Shown: positions 5,333 through 6,307 of the stretch, in pieces | How the letters are laid out: every line of letters starts with the position of its first letter | Position numbering within the stretch: the first letter of the stretch is position 1 | Assembly (NCBI GenBank): GCA_030151745.1 | Contig: JASLDA010000335.1 | Span: 1 to 6,307 of the forward strand | Reading direction: 5' to 3' | DNA: 6,307 nt | Source: Chitinophagaceae bacterium | GTDB taxonomy: Bacteria; Bacteroidota; Bacteroidia; Chitinophagales; Chitinophagaceae | The notes under the pieces: generated by a model | The model's input: the letters and a program-made list of their open reading frames with translations, nothing else | Told to the model about the DNA's origin: nothing | Database searches by the model: none | Translations under genes and position numbers: made by a program

Positions 5333-5596
5333 TTAGCGCCGCACCCATTCTTTTTCCAGCACTTTGATCTTCTTTTCCATCGCATCGTAGCCGATGACGT
5401 GGATGAGAAAGCCCGGCGTGCCGTCCTGCTGAAGCTCGCGGTGAATGATGCCGATGGGAACGGGGCCGCTGCTCTGCGGGGCCGGGGGCGCCGCATGTGC
5501 CGGATTGAGCTTGATCGTATAGATCAGGATACTGAGCGAGCAGACTACCATCGAGAATGCAAGCGAGACCCGGAGAATCTTTTGAACGGAGAGCAT
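5333..5596 (-). CDS. Small single-pass membrane-anchored protein, function unknown
   Basis: This 87-residue protein has K6 and R9 before a hydrophobic segment at about 10-28 (VSLAFSMVVCSLSILIYTI), which is probably a signal anchor or signal peptide. A Pro/Ala-rich linker (32-41) and a small domain follow, with PVPIGIIHREL (46-55), GTPGFLIHVIGYDAMEKKIKVLEKEWVRR (59-87). I do not recognise a family. The C-terminal half has the alternating pattern of beta-strands followed by a charged helix, so it may fold outside the membrane. I chose ATG 5596; the frame extends to ATG 5656, but those extra 20 residues precede the hydrophobic segment and look unlike a signal peptide start. It is convergent with the lipoprotein gene and shares its terminator hairpin. 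The 189 nt upstream, to the next gene, hold a short hairpin (CAGGC 5691-5695 with GCCTG 5703-5707) and one possible tiny ORF, and little else. Confidence 0.65.
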   Translation of the reverse strand: MLSVQKILRVSLAFSMVVCSLSILIYTIKLNPAHAAPPAPQSSGPVPIGIIHRELQQDGTPGFLIHVIGYDAMEKKIKVLEKEWVRR

Positions 5597-5785
5597 ATGG
5601 TTGATTTTGAGGATTTTGGAAGGAGGTAAAGATGCGCAAAGACACTGCATCTGCAAAATCCGGCGCTACCCGGGATTCCGGTGCATAAGGCAGGCTTCGC
5701 ACGCCTGAAACATTCTCTAAACTTTAGGTCTGCGGCCAGGCGCTCATTGGATGAAATAAGGCAATTTGCCGGCCCGTTTCCGATC

Positions 5786-6307
5786 ATGTTCCTGAGCCTT
5801 TCCCGCTTTAAGTGCTGCTTTTGCCTGCTGCTTTGTATCACCCTGCTCAGCCGGCCCGGGGCAGCGCAAAGCTATTCGCAGCAGTTTGACGCCCTGTTTA
5901 TCCGGCAGCAGCCCGATACCCTACAGATACGGACCTTGCTCCGGCTCTGGCAGCGCATGAGCCCCGACGATCCGCAACTGTATGTCGCAGCCTTCAACTT
6001 CTATTTCATGCAGAGCTGGCGCGAAATGCCGGCAATGGCGCCCGGGCCCAGCGGCAGCCAGGCTTATGCGGCTTCCGACAGCGATGGGCATGCTGCGGGC
6101 TATCCGGGTCGGGGCGCGGCCTATGATCCGCACAAGCTCCGTGCCGCCTTCGAATGGATAGATGAAGGCATACGCCGCTTCCCGGATCGCCTCGATATGC
6201 GGCTCGGTAAAGCCCAGGTGCTGCGGATCGTAGACAGCTACGACAGCCTCTTGTCGGTGATGCAGGGCATATTGAGCCGTTCGGTGGATAACAGGAACCA
6301 GTGGTAC
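5786..6307 (+). CDS. Exported TPR-like hypothetical protein (partial, C-terminus beyond right edge)
   Basis: The frame is open from ATG 5786 to the window end, giving 174 codons. Residues 1-27 form a Sec signal peptide with an unusually Cys-rich core (CCFCLLLC at 10-17) and a probable cleavage after the A-A-Q region (26-28). The mature start (QQFDALFIRQQPDTLQIRTLLRLW) and the segments DDPQLYVAAFNFYF and FEWIDEGIRRFPDRLDMRLGKAQVL have the pattern of helical-repeat proteins. From memory they resemble a Bacteroidota group of hypothetical proteins annotated as tetratricopeptide-repeat proteins, with the shared pattern of W-I-x-x-G-I followed by F-P-x-R-L-D-M-R. The function of that group is unknown to me. 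The protein should be periplasmic or exported. No clear promoter or ribosome binding site precedes it. Confidence 0.8.
   Translation, partial: MFLSLSRFKCCFCLLLCITLLSRPGAAQSYSQQFDALFIRQQPDTLQIRTLLRLWQRMSPDDPQLYVAAFNFYFMQSWREMPAMAPGPSGSQAYAASDSDGHAAGYPGRGAAYDPHKLRAAFEWIDEGIRRFPDRLDMRLGKAQVLRIVDSYDSLLSVMQGILSRSVDNRNQWY

Noticed and set aside
5037..5702. Minus-strand ORF of 221 codons across the lipoprotein gene and the small membrane protein
   Set aside because: Its sequence is the low-complexity complement of the Gly/Tyr repeat region and it crosses the strong terminator; both real genes in other frames have better signals.
5717..5727. Palindrome CTAAACTTTAG upstream of the exported TPR-like gene as a further BlaI-type site
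   Set aside because: It lacks the TACTAA-N4-TTAGTA spacing, is a single short element and could easily occur by chance.

Overview
The window looks like a chromosomal segment from a GC-rich member of the Bacteroidota, possibly a Chitinophagaceae-type organism. I infer this from four things: a BlaI/M56 (BlaR1-like) pair of the kind common in that phylum, a TPR-containing NarL/LiaS-class sensor kinase with a single membrane segment, mostly absent Shine-Dalgarno sequences, and promoter-like sequences resembling the Bacteroidota -33 TTTG / -7 TAnnTTTG pattern. I could not run a database search, so the taxonomy is inference. I saw no tRNA, rRNA, insertion sequence, CRISPR array or phage gene.

Layout. 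Positions 1-3757 hold six genes on the minus strand. In transcription order they are a MOSC-domain protein (3757-3218), a lipoprotein methionine sulfoxide reductase B (3144-2611), a short AraC-type DNA-binding protein (2563-2180), a short-chain dehydrogenase (2104-1340), a BlaI/MecI-type repressor (1245-862) and a BlaR1-like M56 membrane peptidase (859 to beyond the left edge). The last two are 2 nt apart and form an obvious two-gene unit. In front of them lies an ordered operator: four 6-bp half-sites in alternating orientation, one every 10 bp. The rest is plus strand apart from one small gene: a TPR sensor histidine kinase (3830-4951), a small Gly/Tyr/His-rich lipoprotein (5058-5282) with a strong terminator, a convergent small membrane-anchored protein on the minus strand (5596-5333), and an exported hypothetical protein (5786 to beyond the right edge).

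How the genes work together. The BlaI/M56 pair is a self-contained signal-to-proteolysis-to-derepression switch, whose target may be its own operon or genes beyond the left edge. MsrB and the MOSC protein could both serve repair or detoxification, but only proximity supports a link. The AraC-like regulator and the dehydrogenase are adjacent and co-directional, so a regulator-target relation is possible. The kinase has no response regulator in the window.

Most of the window is ordinary accessory or housekeeping content. The two observations I rate highest are the 10-bp-phased half-site array before the BlaI gene and the degenerate ATP-binding N-box of the sensor kinase. I do not see evidence for a wholly new multi-gene system.
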